64,000 nt of DNA, taken from positions 620,001-684,000 of the forward strand of contig OW051473.1 of the NCBI GenBank assembly GCA_932521025.1, given 5' to 3'. Position numbers and translations under genes: made by a program. Positions 11,429 through 22,109 of this stretch are shown piece after piece. The first letter of the stretch is position 1. Each line of letters begins with the position of its first letter. Under the pieces are notes generated by a model, which saw only the letters and a list, made by a program, of their open reading frames with translations, was not told the origin of the DNA and made no database searches. The stretch comes from Oscheius onirici (lineage: Eukaryota > Nematoda > Chromadorea > Rhabditida > Rhabditidae).

Positions 11429-14400
11429 TCATTTTGTGATTAAAATCCCTTTCCATTTGGCCAAAGCAATAAGCAAAGCACCAATTACTCCGGCACCACC
11501 AATATAATTTTGCACTCCATTTCCGAAAAAGCCACCACCCTTTTGTTCATGTCTGAAATCAGATTTATATTTGATGACGCAAACAAGGAAAATTTGATGT
11601 TTAAATGTGCTTTTAAGTTTTTAACGTATTTCACTTTCGAGTGCTAGGAAAATCATAAGAAAACATACTTTTGGCTTTTTCGACTTGTTCTAGACGTTTC
11701 ACTTCTACTAAAAGTGCTTCTCCTGGATCCTGTTTCAGAAGTTCTAAAATGATTAAAACATATATATCGGTTACGCAAGCAATGAAAATTACGCTGAAGA
11801 AGAAGGTACTGATGGGTCTGTTGAAGTTCCAGTCGATTTGACGTCTTCGAGAGGTCTCTCAGGATGCTTAATACCCGTTAAGGCTCGTTCCATCTGATTT
11901 CTAGTGTTTTCAATAGACTTCACAGCCTTTTCTAGTCTGCGCTCTGTACTTTGCAACTGTTCAACGTGAATTCTATAGGTGTGATAACATTCCTGTAAAG
12001 TCAAGTAATTTTGGTTTGAAAAAGAGCACCGTGAATGAAGCAGAGAGTTTTTGCTCATAAGATTTTTTCTCCGCAGAGTGGAAGCCTTTACAATTCTCCT
12101 CAAAGACTTTGTTAGCAACATTCTAAAAGGCACCTGTTTTAGAAGGTCTAAATGAAAACTTACAGCCGATTTGTTGAAGTAACTGTTAAGTGTTTCTTTG
12201 TTTAGGGCTTCTTTTTTATTGTTAATGCATGCCTGCAGGTAGTTTGTAAAGGATTCTTCGGCCTTTTCGAGAGCTGTTTGGAAAACTTGTTGAAGGTACA
12301 CCTTTAAAGTTATACATTTCACGAGAGTATGAACTAATGACCTGATGAAGATTTTGAGAGCTTTCGGGGAAATGAAACTGCTCTACCAACTCCTAAATAA
12401 GGGATGTTTTGTCGTAAAGTAGCATTTTTATCTTTTTGCGTTATAGTGAAAAGCAAGAAAAACGTAAGTTTTTTTTAAACTGTACCTGTAGTTTCTCAAG
12501 AAACGTTTCTCCTGTGACATCTGTACATCCAAATTGAATAGGTTTGAGCTCTTTAAATATCAACTTGATCAGTTCTGAGACTTGGATATTGAAGGCAGTT
12601 TTATTTTCTTTAGACGAAAAGAAGAAGCAAGACATTCTGTCTGTAGCATTTGAACGGTCTGTTGAAATTTCCTGTAAATGATTTTCTTCCGCAGTTACTG
12701 TACAAAAGCTACCTTCACTTTTTCCTTCAAAAATTCCTGTTCGTGTCCTACTCCTTCAGGCCAATTTCTTATCAGGAAACAGGTATGTTGACTGGGAGGT
12801 TTTGTTTTGCTTAGCTGATCGGCGATCAGCACGTAGTAGAGGTCGTCCTTTTTGAGGAAGTTCAAACAGTTGAATAACTTAAAAATCTTGCACATTTAAA
12901 TTGTGTAAAAGACGAATGAAAATGAAATATTTTAAACCCAAACCGTCTGCCTCATATCTGTAAAATCTTATATCAATTTAGGCGATTTTTCAATGCAAAA
13001 ACACTGTCCCTTTAATAAGGTTTACCACTGCAGACGACAGAAATACGTACTCTGATTGCTGAAAACGTTGAACATACAGCAGAAATTAGTAAAGAATCAA
13101 ACAAAGAGTCCAGTGAAAGACCAGAGGAATCCAATAACAAAACGGCAAACTGAAACTTGTTTTTTTCGACAACAATCTACTTTTACTTCCGTTCCATCTC
13201 TCTCTACAAAATATGGGATACTCCATATCTGCACGCCTTTCAGCTCTTTGTCCGAAACTTTTTTGCATTGAAATCCGTGATGTTTTTCTGTATTCGAGAG
13301 GAATATGAAGTCATTGTTGTTAACACAGGATTGTTCAGCCAAAGAAGCCAATACATAGTTGAGAATAGTGCTTTTTCCAGTCCGATTAAAACCGCTTATT
13401 GATATAAGAGCAATCTGGGCGACGTTTACTTTACGACCCTTTTCAAGTTTCTCCCACCTTTTTCTTTAAAAGTCCTTCCTTCACAAACATTGCTTTCAAC
13501 TTGTCCAGCTGAAGAACAAGATGTTTTCCGTCTTTGCTTGGTATCAGAACTTCTATAGCTTCTCCTGTTCTTCCTTCCTCGGGGGCTTTTATCTGTCCAT
13601 TCAAATCTAACCTGAAAAGAGGCTTCTATTAAAGGAGCGAAATTTATACTACTTCTTTTTAATCGATTGTAATTCCTTAGCGAACTCTACCATTGTAGGT
13701 CTAAGATTTGGGTCTGCTTTCCAACTCCTGGAGTTTGTTTTGTTTCAAACTACTGGCTTTTTGAACTTGCCAAGATAGTATATAGTGAAACACTTCGTCC
13801 ACTTTGTCCAAGTTAGGTCGTTCTCCTTTTAGAACTGCTTTGAGCATAGTGTAACGAGATTGCTTCAACCCGTACGGATTTATACGGGTAAGAAGTTCCC
13901 AAACTATTATACCGAAAGCGTAGACGTCTGCAGCACACGTAAGCTGGTCAATCTGATCGCATTTCACCGTCTCCGGAGCCATGTAGGCAGCAGTGTCGTA
14001 AAAAGCACGCTCTCTAAGTAGTTTCGCCTAAAGAATTCGAGCAAAAACCTTACGTTAATTCTGTTAGCGTCATGCAGTTGATTTTGATTGTTTGCAGGTC
14101 TCCAGTGAATAAAAGCCTAAATTTTTTAAGTTCCAACTTATTAAAGACGGTATAATGTTCAGTATTCAGCTTAAGAGAACAATGACGTTGGCTTCTTCCT
14201 TTAACTTAGATGGGCCACAAAATCGCGTTGACAAAGGTGCATAATTTGGTTTAAAATATGCGTAATATTTACTTGGTTGGCATAATCTCTCCATGTACGA
14301 TTTTTCGCATATGAAGGTGGTTCAATCCGTCTGCAGCTTGAAAAACCCACGAAAAAAAGTGACTGTAAGTGTAAATACGGTCAGGAGAATGAATAACTAA

Positions 14401-14885
14401 GTGTTTATTTTTATGAATCTGGGTAAAAGTTACCATTATGCAATGATCCTCCAGTCATGTATTCCATAACATGTCCAATTATTCTTCCTTCCGCATCAGC
14501 TACAAAGGAGTAGAAATTGACAAGATATGGGTGGATCTACAATCCTAAATTTGTTTATTGAATCGCACTACCCCATGTAATAGTAACGGCTTGTCTCCTA
14601 TTGTTGAAGGTGTTACAGACGCGTAATAACACTTGAAGGCAACAACAGCAGCATCTTTTGGTTCTACAAAGAAACTTTGCATCATTAGTATTTTACCTCT
14701 GGCCTTGTAGACAGACCCAAACTGTCCATGCGCTATGGTCTCTTCAATTTGGAAATCTGGTACAAAGCCTTCGTCTGTCACAAGTAATTGTTACCGGAAA
14801 TTACAGAAATCTCGAATTTCTTTGCTTCTGTGCTAACAGGGGCATGACCAATCCCGTTAAGTTTTACACTTCCTTCTTTTGACAT
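11429..14885 (-). CDS. pseudokinase-like domain fused to atlastin/GBP-type GTPase
   Basis: N-terminal half: glycine loop AHGQFGSVYKA (about 14730), VVAFKCY lysine (about 14635), hinge VMEYMTGGSLH (about 14460), HGEIMPT where HRDxKP is expected (about 14300), no clear DFG, then AYMAPETV, DVYAFGIIVWELL, and SWKADPNLRPTM at about 13715. A 44-nt intron (about 13608-13653) joins this in phase to the GTPase half: a pre-domain like atlastin, P-loop GFNRTGKST (about 13385), TGVQIWS-like KGVQIWS, switch DSSG (about 13120), and FLIRNW in place of the family FLIRDW (about 12770). Helical middle and C-terminal regions follow, with a hydrophobic tail before the stop at 11429. The first GTPase exon has no usable ATG, which supports fusion. 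Apparent frame breaks lie near 13728, 13465 and possibly 14170. Confidence 0.6.
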
Positions 14886-14949
14886 ACTTCATTAAAAGAC
14901 TGCAGAAGACTTAAATTAGAAGTAAATTTCGATTGTGTGTTAAAAATCT

Positions 14950-15640
14950 GAACAGGGTGTCTGTTTAATAAACTGCAAAATGCATAAAGCAAAAAGATGT
15001 ATCCGTTTTTTATTGCAACGATTTATTATAACAGGAATTTTTTTTCCTCCACTTACAAAAGAAGAAAAACGTTATCAGACTCTCAAAATAGAGTTTAATC
15101 GGAGGTTCATAATAAACGAGTGAGAAAACACGGCACAACAGAAAAGTGTAAGGTTGCGTCACAGTTTTATCGCGCATTTAGACGACTTTGATAAGCACAT
15201 TGCTGCCTTGCTTAAACTGACTCGTGCTGATAACAAATATGTTGTTTCGAAAAATCGTATTTGGAAATCTTTCTAGAAGAACCTCGGGTGAGGCCAACAT
15301 GCACCGGGCTCAATGTGCTGTAATGTATTAGGTCGCGTCATAAGTGTTTAAAAAATGCTCATAACTTTTTCCAAATTCAACGAAATAGGGCAAACTTTGT
15401 TTCAAAATGTAGTTCTACCCTAGGCCAAATTAATAGGCTATATGAGAGTTCTGGATATCTTATCGTCTGGGCACAGTGAACGGTTTAAGTTTTGACAAAA
15501 ACAGTATTTTGCCCATAACTCTTCAGAGCTGCATTCTACAAAAAAGTTGTCAACTACAATACTTTTTTCTCGGAAAGACAAACAGTTTGCTTTTTTGAAA
15601 AATGGTTTTTGACTTTGGGATCATGTCGAAACTACAAATG
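14950..15640. other. gene-free spacer
   Basis: No convincing exon on either strand. The part from about 15340 to 15600 is AT-rich, with phrases such as CATAACTTTTTCCAAATTCAACG, a style seen in dispersed repeats. No partner copy was found elsewhere in the window. Confidence 0.4.
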
Positions 15641-15715
15641 TCCGGATGGCGCAGTGGGTTTAGAAAATTCATGCTGGATAGACCAGGGTTCGAGTCCGCC
15701 GAGAGGAAATCTTTT
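15641..15715 (+). repeat. SINE-like Pol III unit
   Basis: It contains an A-box-like TGGCGCAGTGGG and a B-box GGGTTCGAGTCCGCC, followed by a run of five T. The B-box with its trailing CCGCC is shared with the units at about 20841 and, more weakly, at 19745. It lies directly upstream of the 5'-truncated family A copy at 15773. No cloverleaf could be folded by eye. Confidence 0.4.
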
Positions 15716-15772
15716 TGTTTTTTAACTGTAGCATTGTACTGGGCAAAAAATCACCCCTGCAGAATATCAGCT

Positions 15773-16234
15773 CGATTGGTTAAAGCGCTTCAAAGATAAC
15801 GAAGAAATTTTGAAGTTGCTGAAATCTCCTGATCGTGATTTTTCCGACCCTGACAATGGCAGAGAACTGAATCAGGAGGAACTTGAATTATTTTTGGAAT
15901 CTCGCTCAGACTACTACCGTATGCTGTTCAAAAAAGTAACAGAAAAAATTGGGCACTGTTACGTGCTCTACTTTGAGAACTTGGAAAAATGCGATGTAAG
16001 CTTATATTTTTAACCCAGTTGCACCATTTTCTCGCACCATTTCGTAATTAACTTATTACCTACTGACCGCAAATGCAAAGCAAACTTGCGAGAAAAATTT
16101 TATATGACTAAAATCAAGACCACTAACGCGTGGAGTATTTACCAGATGATCGAAATTTTTGAATACATACATTATTTCAGATCTACTTGATGGATCACGA
16201 CATTCCCCTTACTTACGCAAAGTGCAAGTTCTGA
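15773..16234 (+). CDS. secreted family A, member 3, 5'-truncated
   Basis: Two exons, 15773-15995 and 16181-16234. The first opens after a CCCCTGCAG acceptor and encodes a charged helical segment with the phrase NQEELELFLESRSDYY, ending in EKCD. The last exon is exactly 54 nt and encodes IYLMDHDIPLTYAKCKF, the family signature. No signal-peptide exon is seen upstream; a SINE-like unit occupies that place. It may be a 5'-truncated copy, or its first exons may be unrecognised. A decayed near-duplicate lies at 16970-17245. Confidence 0.5.
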
Positions 16235-16395
16235 GTTACTGTTTTATTTGCTTATGTGAGAAATATATTGTTCAATCTTAATTTGTTTGAAAAACTGTCA
16301 GACGTTTTTCCTTTCTTTTCGGCTGCTCCATTTCTACAAACTTTACGCAATGACGGTGTGCCTATTTCAAGAAACTGATATATCTGCTATTGTTT

Positions 16396-16830
16396 ATTCG
16401 GGTGTGAACAAAGTGTTCAGACCCGCAAGAGCCTAATTTGTAGTACCAGCGCTGTGCCTATCGATAGATACTCGTTCAGGCATAATTTCTTTTTTTTTGG
16501 AAACCCTCTTTATCTGCTTCTATTCAAAAGTTACGACCTTTTTGATCTTTTTCACAAACTGTAAAAAAGGTGTCTCGGTCCACCAGACCCGGATTTCAGA
16601 AAATTGCGGTCTCAGAGGTGTTCCTATCGATAGAGGATCTTTAAGCATCATTGCTTTCATGAAAAAAACCTATTTAGCTGCTGCTATTCAAAAGTTATGA
16701 CCTTTTTGATCTTTTTCAATAATGTTAACAAGATGTTCCGGCCCGTCAGAGCCAAATAACAAAGAATGGTGGTGGCATTTTTGTTCCTATTGATAGAGGA
16801 TCGTTGAGGAATCATTTCTTTGTTCTTATG
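16396..16830 (+). repeat. tandem repeat of about 140 bp, nearly 3 copies
   Basis: Recurring blocks in fixed order: CTATTCAAAAGTTATGACC, TTTTTGATCTTTTTCA, GTTC-GGCCC-CAGAGCC, then CCTATCGATAGAGGATC and ATCATTTCTTT. The first unit is incomplete and the units have diverged. It separates the two family A copies and may have promoted their duplication. Non-coding. Confidence 0.65.
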
Positions 16831-16969
16831 GTGGTAGAGGCTGGTCGTCTTAGAGAAGAGCTGTGTAAATGTAAATTTGGTAGTGTAACTGCTCGTTTTT
16901 AAACAAGTCCCCCTTTTTAGAAATCAGAAAAAAACGGAAGACATTAAGAACAGGGTTCAATTCCTACAT

Positions 16970-17245
16970 AGACATATGCTGGATTTCTTCAAGGATAACG
17001 AGGAAGTTGTTGCTATATTGAAATCTCGCGAACGCCATTTTGCCGATCCTTTGCTTGAAAGAGAACTGAACGAGGAGGAACTTGAACAATTTTTGGAAAC
17101 TCGTTCCGACTACTACCTCATGCTGCTCGAAAAAGTATAGGCAAATCTTGGGCACTTCTACGTGCTCTATTTTAAGGATTTGGAGCAATGCGACGTAAGC
17201 TTTTATTTTATAACCCAGCTTCGGAATTAAATTGCAAAGTGCAAA
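16970..17245 (+). pseudogene. family A, member 4, decayed duplicate
   Basis: Clearly homologous to 15773-16030: FKDNEEVVAILKSRERHF matches FKDNEEILKLLKSPDRDF, and the NEEELEQFLETRSDYY block and the ...QCD/GTAAGC exon end are kept. A frame break introduces a TAG at about 17139. The final 54-nt exon is reduced to its last bases (GCAAAGTGCAAATTCTGA), so the gene is dead. Confidence 0.75.
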
Positions 17246-17439
17246 TTCTGAGCTAAGATCTTGTGTGCGAAATTAAAAATTCAATTCAAATTTGTTTAAA
17301 ATACAACTGGCAGGCAGGTACAACTGGCAGGTTGTTTGTCATTGCAAGTAAAAAGTGGTGGGATCTTCTCTAGCTACTCTCGTCCAATTCTGTCCGATTT
17401 ATTTTGTGAACGAATCGCTCCATCTTGGTTTCGGTCGTC

Positions 17440-19200
17440 CAATGGGCCTTACTGCTCGCCATGGTCTCCATTCGATTATTCTTCTCGTCCACGTGTCTTC
17501 ATGGGACCACCTTCCATGCAAAATTCCATTTTCGTCTTGCCCATCTTTCTCTGATATCTGTGACTCTCGAAGTTTCCATCAGCCAGCCGTTTGTACGTCT
17601 ATCGAGTAAAGTGACGCCCAAAAATCTTCTCAACATCTTCCGTTGAGCTACCACCAGCTTGTTACTGTCCCGTTCTCGAAAAGTCCAAGTTTCGCTGGCA
17701 TAAAGTAAGGAAGGTTCAATGCAGGAGCTGAAGATTTTCCTCTTATGTCGAATAGATACGTTTCTGCTGGTTAGAAGCTGTTGGAACTTATTGAAACAGC
17801 ACCAAGCAGCGCGAATCCTTCTAGACACTTCAAGGGCAGCGTTCCTGTCGAAAGAAATCCTTTGGCCCAGGTAGATTGCTTAGATTGATATTGGATCCGA
17901 ATGCCATCCACTCTGATAGCTGATGGGTAGCGATTGGCCATCACGAAGGTCTTATCCAAATTGAGCTCCAAACCTACTCTTTTACTGGCGTCAGACAGTT
18001 CTTGAAGCATTGTTTCAGCTGTAGCAGCAGATGTAGATAGCAGCACTACGTCATCAGCAAAGCGTAGATTGGAAAGCCATTGACCGTGTATGTTGATACC
18101 CTTCTCGTCCCAGTTGAGTATCGGAAAACTGTTTCTAGAGTTGCCGAGAAGAGAGCTGGTGATATTGTGTCCCCCTGTCTTACTCCACGTTGTACATCTA
18201 GATCGACAGAACCGCCAACTGCTTTTACTTGTACTTGCGCACTTGAGTAAATGTTGCGAAGGAGACGGACGATCTTAGCTTGAACTCCTTGTGTGTACAG
18301 CGAATCCCATATGGCAGAGTGTTCGATCATATCAAAGGCCTTTTTGAAGTCGATGATGACTAGGAAGAGAGGTAGATTGTACTCTTGACATCGCTGTATC
18401 AGTTCGTTCACAGCCAGGATATGGTGAGAAGTAGAGAAACCTTTTCGGAAGCCTGCTTGATCTGGTCCTTGATTGAATTCGAGAGCCTTCAGCATTCTAT
18501 CTCCGATAATGGCCGTGAAGATTTTGTAAATCGTCGACATGAGCGCAATTGGACGGTAGTTCTTTGTCTCTAGTGGACTTCCTTTCTTGAACAGCAACTG
18601 AATAGTGGAGTCGGCTAGTCTGGTTGGAGTCTCCTCGTCGTCTAGGATCTTGTTGAAGATTGCTAGAGGATCAGCTAGTGTGGACTTCGCTGTTTCGGAC
18701 TTCGGCAGGGGTTGAGCAGACTGTTCCTCGTGAATCCACCAGCTGCGTGAGCCGCGTTTTGGTGACTTTATTCGATGCCAGTGCTATTTTGATATTCCTG
18801 CCTGAGACAACTGCTTCATGAACTCGTCGAAATTGCTTCGATCGAAGATCTTCCTTGATAGACTCACGCAGAGCTTTGTTGGCAATACCAAACTCAACTT
18901 TGTTCCTTCGGGTGTTCGGTCGTTGTTGAAGCAGGTTTCTCTTCTGGTAGAGGGATTTTGTTCTATCTGATTGAAAATCCTCTTTTCGCATAGGAAGTGA
19001 AGCAACACCAGCGGCAAATGTCAACGCTTCCTGTAGTGTTCCGTATGTAGATAGACCTCTGTTGGCTGACATCTGTTCCAACGCATAAGAGAACAGAGCT
19101 TTGTCTAACGTTGTCCTGTTGATAATCATAGAGGTATTTTTTGGACAAGAAACTAGTATGTGTCGGCAAAAGGTTCCATCGGGTTGTTGTCGTCGCACGC
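17440..19200 (-). mobile_element. decayed RTE-type non-LTR retrotransposon
   Basis: The minus strand carries reverse-transcriptase motifs in order: a linker ending in RLTQLVDSRG, NYRPIALMS, GFRKGFSTSHHI, VIIDFKKAFD, GVRQGDTISPALF and FADDVVLLS (about 18055). A C-terminal segment with SLLYASETWTF and KMLRRFLGV follows, typical of RTE elements. The frame changes near 18685, 18070 and 17880, so no intact ORF remains. The endonuclease is not visible, so the copy is 5'-truncated. A related 3' end lies at 33647-34085 on the other strand. Confidence 0.85.
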
Positions 19201-19648
19201 CATCTCCGCTAGATTTGCTTGAAACTTTCTTTTTAAATAACCCACCCAAGCCATGCTTGATATTCTCCATTGTTGCAGAGACAGTGTTGTGTTGGGTTCT
19301 GACACTGGCACAAGACGAGAGTTTGATAATTGCATTGATTACAGGGGGTTTTAGCAGTGGTTGGAAACGGTGTTTTAGCCGTGGTTGAAGATCGAATAAG
19401 ACTCAAGACCATTGGAATTAAAATAAAACAGACAAGAAGACGTGTCATAACTGGTTTCTCCAATCCTTACGGCGTCTTTTATACTCTGAAGTTTTCTATA
19501 GCAGAAAATCCAATTTCCGATTACTTTTGTTGGCCACAATATGCAAACATTTTCATTTTGAACAGTAATCTGATAGACAGGAGTCTATCGCATGGGAAAA
19601 ATGTTGAGATACATCTGGCAGGAAGAAAATGAATCAAAAATTATAAAA

Positions 19649-19800
19649 TGCTATGGTGTATGTGGCGGACTCTGTGTGTTTGTTTGTCCTCACCGAGAGC
19701 AGGTCGTGTATTGCTACGCGTTAGGACGCGGCGCAGACGACTCAGGTTTGAATCCGCCCAGAGAATTCGAAACTTTTGCTCAATTGTTTAGAGTAGAAAA
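19649..19800 (+). repeat. SINE-like dispersed repeat, copy 2
   Basis: Shares its opening block (ATGCTATGGTG then GACTCTGTGTGTTTGT) and its tail (TTTTGCTCAATTGTTTAGAGTAG) with 1683-1822. A B-box-like GGTTTGAATCC is better preserved here than in copy 1. Non-coding. Confidence 0.5.
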
Positions 19801-20139
19801 GAATGACAAATTGTTTTTATACTTTTAACGACTGAAACAGGATTCATTTTGGCAGCGAAAGCTGCCGCAGGCAGCTGGTAGTTAGCTAAAAAAACTTTTC
19901 TTTTTAAAACATTTTTCTGTCGTTTACTAAAGTCCTGAAGCAAAGTACTCTTCCAAGTACTTAAAGTACTTTTTATAAAGTACTCTTCTATTCTTTTTTT
20001 CTTTTTTTCGCGAAATGATTCAGCGGCAAAATCTTGAAAAAACAAAAGCTGGATTATTTTCGGGAACTTGAATCACAGCTTGGTATGTAAGAATGACTAA
20101 CTTTTGTCTGCCTATATAGCATGAACAAATCTTCGTTTT

Positions 20140-21691
20140 ATGAATAACATCATGTTGATGCTGCCTATCGTTCTTTGCTTGCTGCTCCATGGAACGGCAA
20201 GCTACACGTTGAATAATTCGACTGATTTTACTTACTAAGAGAGTTTGTTGAAGATTAGTACCCAAAAACCCGTTTTTGAGGAAATCGTCCATTTCTTATC
20301 ATGAAGAAAGAAGTTGAAAGAGCTATTATCAAAATGAGCAGAGAAGTCACTAGTCCGGGAACATATCGTAATTCATTGGATTTTACGCGGGAATTTCAAG
20401 AAAAGTTTAACAACGTCAAGAACGTCAAGAATGTTTCAACTGTTCTCACTAAATCTGTTTTATTTTATCACTAAAGTTCCAATTGAAAACAAAAATCGAA
20501 CGAAAAATCCGTACAACGAAACAGTTGAAAGTAGGGAGGATATATATTTCTTTAACATACTGTTTAGGTGATCCACGAGTACTTGCACTAAAAGATAAGA
20601 TTCTCAAGTACAATACGGAACTCCTAAACCTAATTGGAAGCAGGGCAAAGTTCTGGAATTAAAAAAACTCGAAATGCAATTTGATGTTTTGAAGGGAGAA
20701 GTCCAAACACTTACTAAGGCAATGAACGGTGCGAGTGTTAATTTCATACAGTTACAACTAGGGTAACTAGGGATAGCCAGCATGCCCTGTGCTAACTGGA
20801 GACTGCCAAGTATGCCCGGCAAACTTTTTTAGGCCAACTTGCATTCATGGCGCTGTGCCTGCGCTCGCAACTTGTCACCCGAGCGTCGCGGGTTCGAGTA
20901 TCCGCCAACGCTTTTCGCTTTACTACAAACAGACAGACGGACACAGCTCAACTTTAAAAGAATAGATAAAGACAATTGTTGAAAGAAAGGTAGAAGAAAG
21001 AGACAGGTTAACTAGCAGTTTTCAGGTTTTCTCTTCCATGTTTACTGACTTAGTAAAACATGTTTATGCAATGATGATTCTACAAGCAAGATTAGCTCAA
21101 AATCCTCACTGGGTTCACATTACTCACAAAAATTACGACTTCGATAGGGATATCAACATCATCAAGCGACGTAATGCCTATTTGGATGATGTATACTGGA
21201 ACCTGTTTACAATGTCAAACGAAGAACTGAACAGGACGTACGACCAAATTTTGTTTTCACTTTCTTTGACAAAAGCAGCTGTCAGTGACGATTACTATAC
21301 GGTAATTCTCAGAAAGGTTATGACAACATTTTTCATACAGATGAACGACGAAAAGAAGAAACTTTTTGCTGAAGGAAACGCTATTATGAAAAGAATCACA
21401 AATTTATATTCGACAATATTGAATCACGCTCCACCTCTTCGCAGAAAGACTTTCGCTTCAAACCCCGAAGATTCACGTGAACTCTGCGGTAGCAGATTAA
21501 CGAAATTCTTTGCATCTCTTTCTCGTTACGATAACAATCTGCTTGAAGAGTTCTTTGGTGGAGCCTATGAACTCTATAACGAGGGAGAAGAATGTGACGT
21601 AAGCTGCAAAAATATGGCTTACCTACATTTTTATCAGGTCTATTCGAGGAAGTGGGATCGTTACATTACAAACTACAAGTGTCAACTGTGA
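20140..21691 (+). CDS. secreted protein, expanded family A, member 5
   Basis: The 3' part is firm: an exon from an acceptor at about 21024 to 21597, ending in GEECD, then the 54-nt last exon 21638-21691 encoding VYSRKWDRYITNYKCQL. The 5' part is less clear. The ATG at 20140 opens a good signal peptide (MNNIMLMLPIVLCLLLHGTA), and Lys/Glu-rich exon-like segments lie at about 20301-20450, 20477-20530 and 20580-20735. Joining all of them needs at least one frame change near 20650. A SINE-like unit (20841-20914) sits in the last large intron. It is the longest family member. It could be intact with unseen introns, or damaged at the 5' end. Confidence 0.6.
20841..20914 (+). repeat. SINE-like Pol III unit in intron
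   Basis: Has TGGCGCTGTGCC as a degenerate A-box and GGGTTCGAGTATCCGCC as a B-box, then CTTTT. The B-box resembles that of the unit at 15641. It lies within an intron of the family A gene. No functional tRNA fold was found. Confidence 0.4.
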
Positions 21692-22109
21692 TATTTGAGC
21701 CGATCAAAAATAAAGATTTGGGAAAAAACAGTCTTATAATTTAAGCGCATCGAGTAGCTGAAGTGTGGTTCATTACTTTTTGACAAAAATACAGCCATAA
21801 AAATAGTTTTAAGCCAATTTTTGTTTGGTCAATTTTCAACCAAATGTCTGAGAATGAGGCTTTTGAACGTCTGCTCTTGAAAACATGTTTTATGTTTTAA
21901 CATCTGGACAACAAAACAGAAACCAATTAATAATAATTTAATGCCAGGTGAAACTTTTTTCACCTTTTTTGAAAAACCACGTTACCTGGAAGGCCATTCT
22001 GCAGGTGTTCTATGCCTCCTTGATAACTAACAGCAAAAACTTTTCTTCGAAAAAGGTGCAGCATAACAGTTTTCTGTCGAGCAGAAAGTTTAATCATTCA
22101 CTGCGAATC

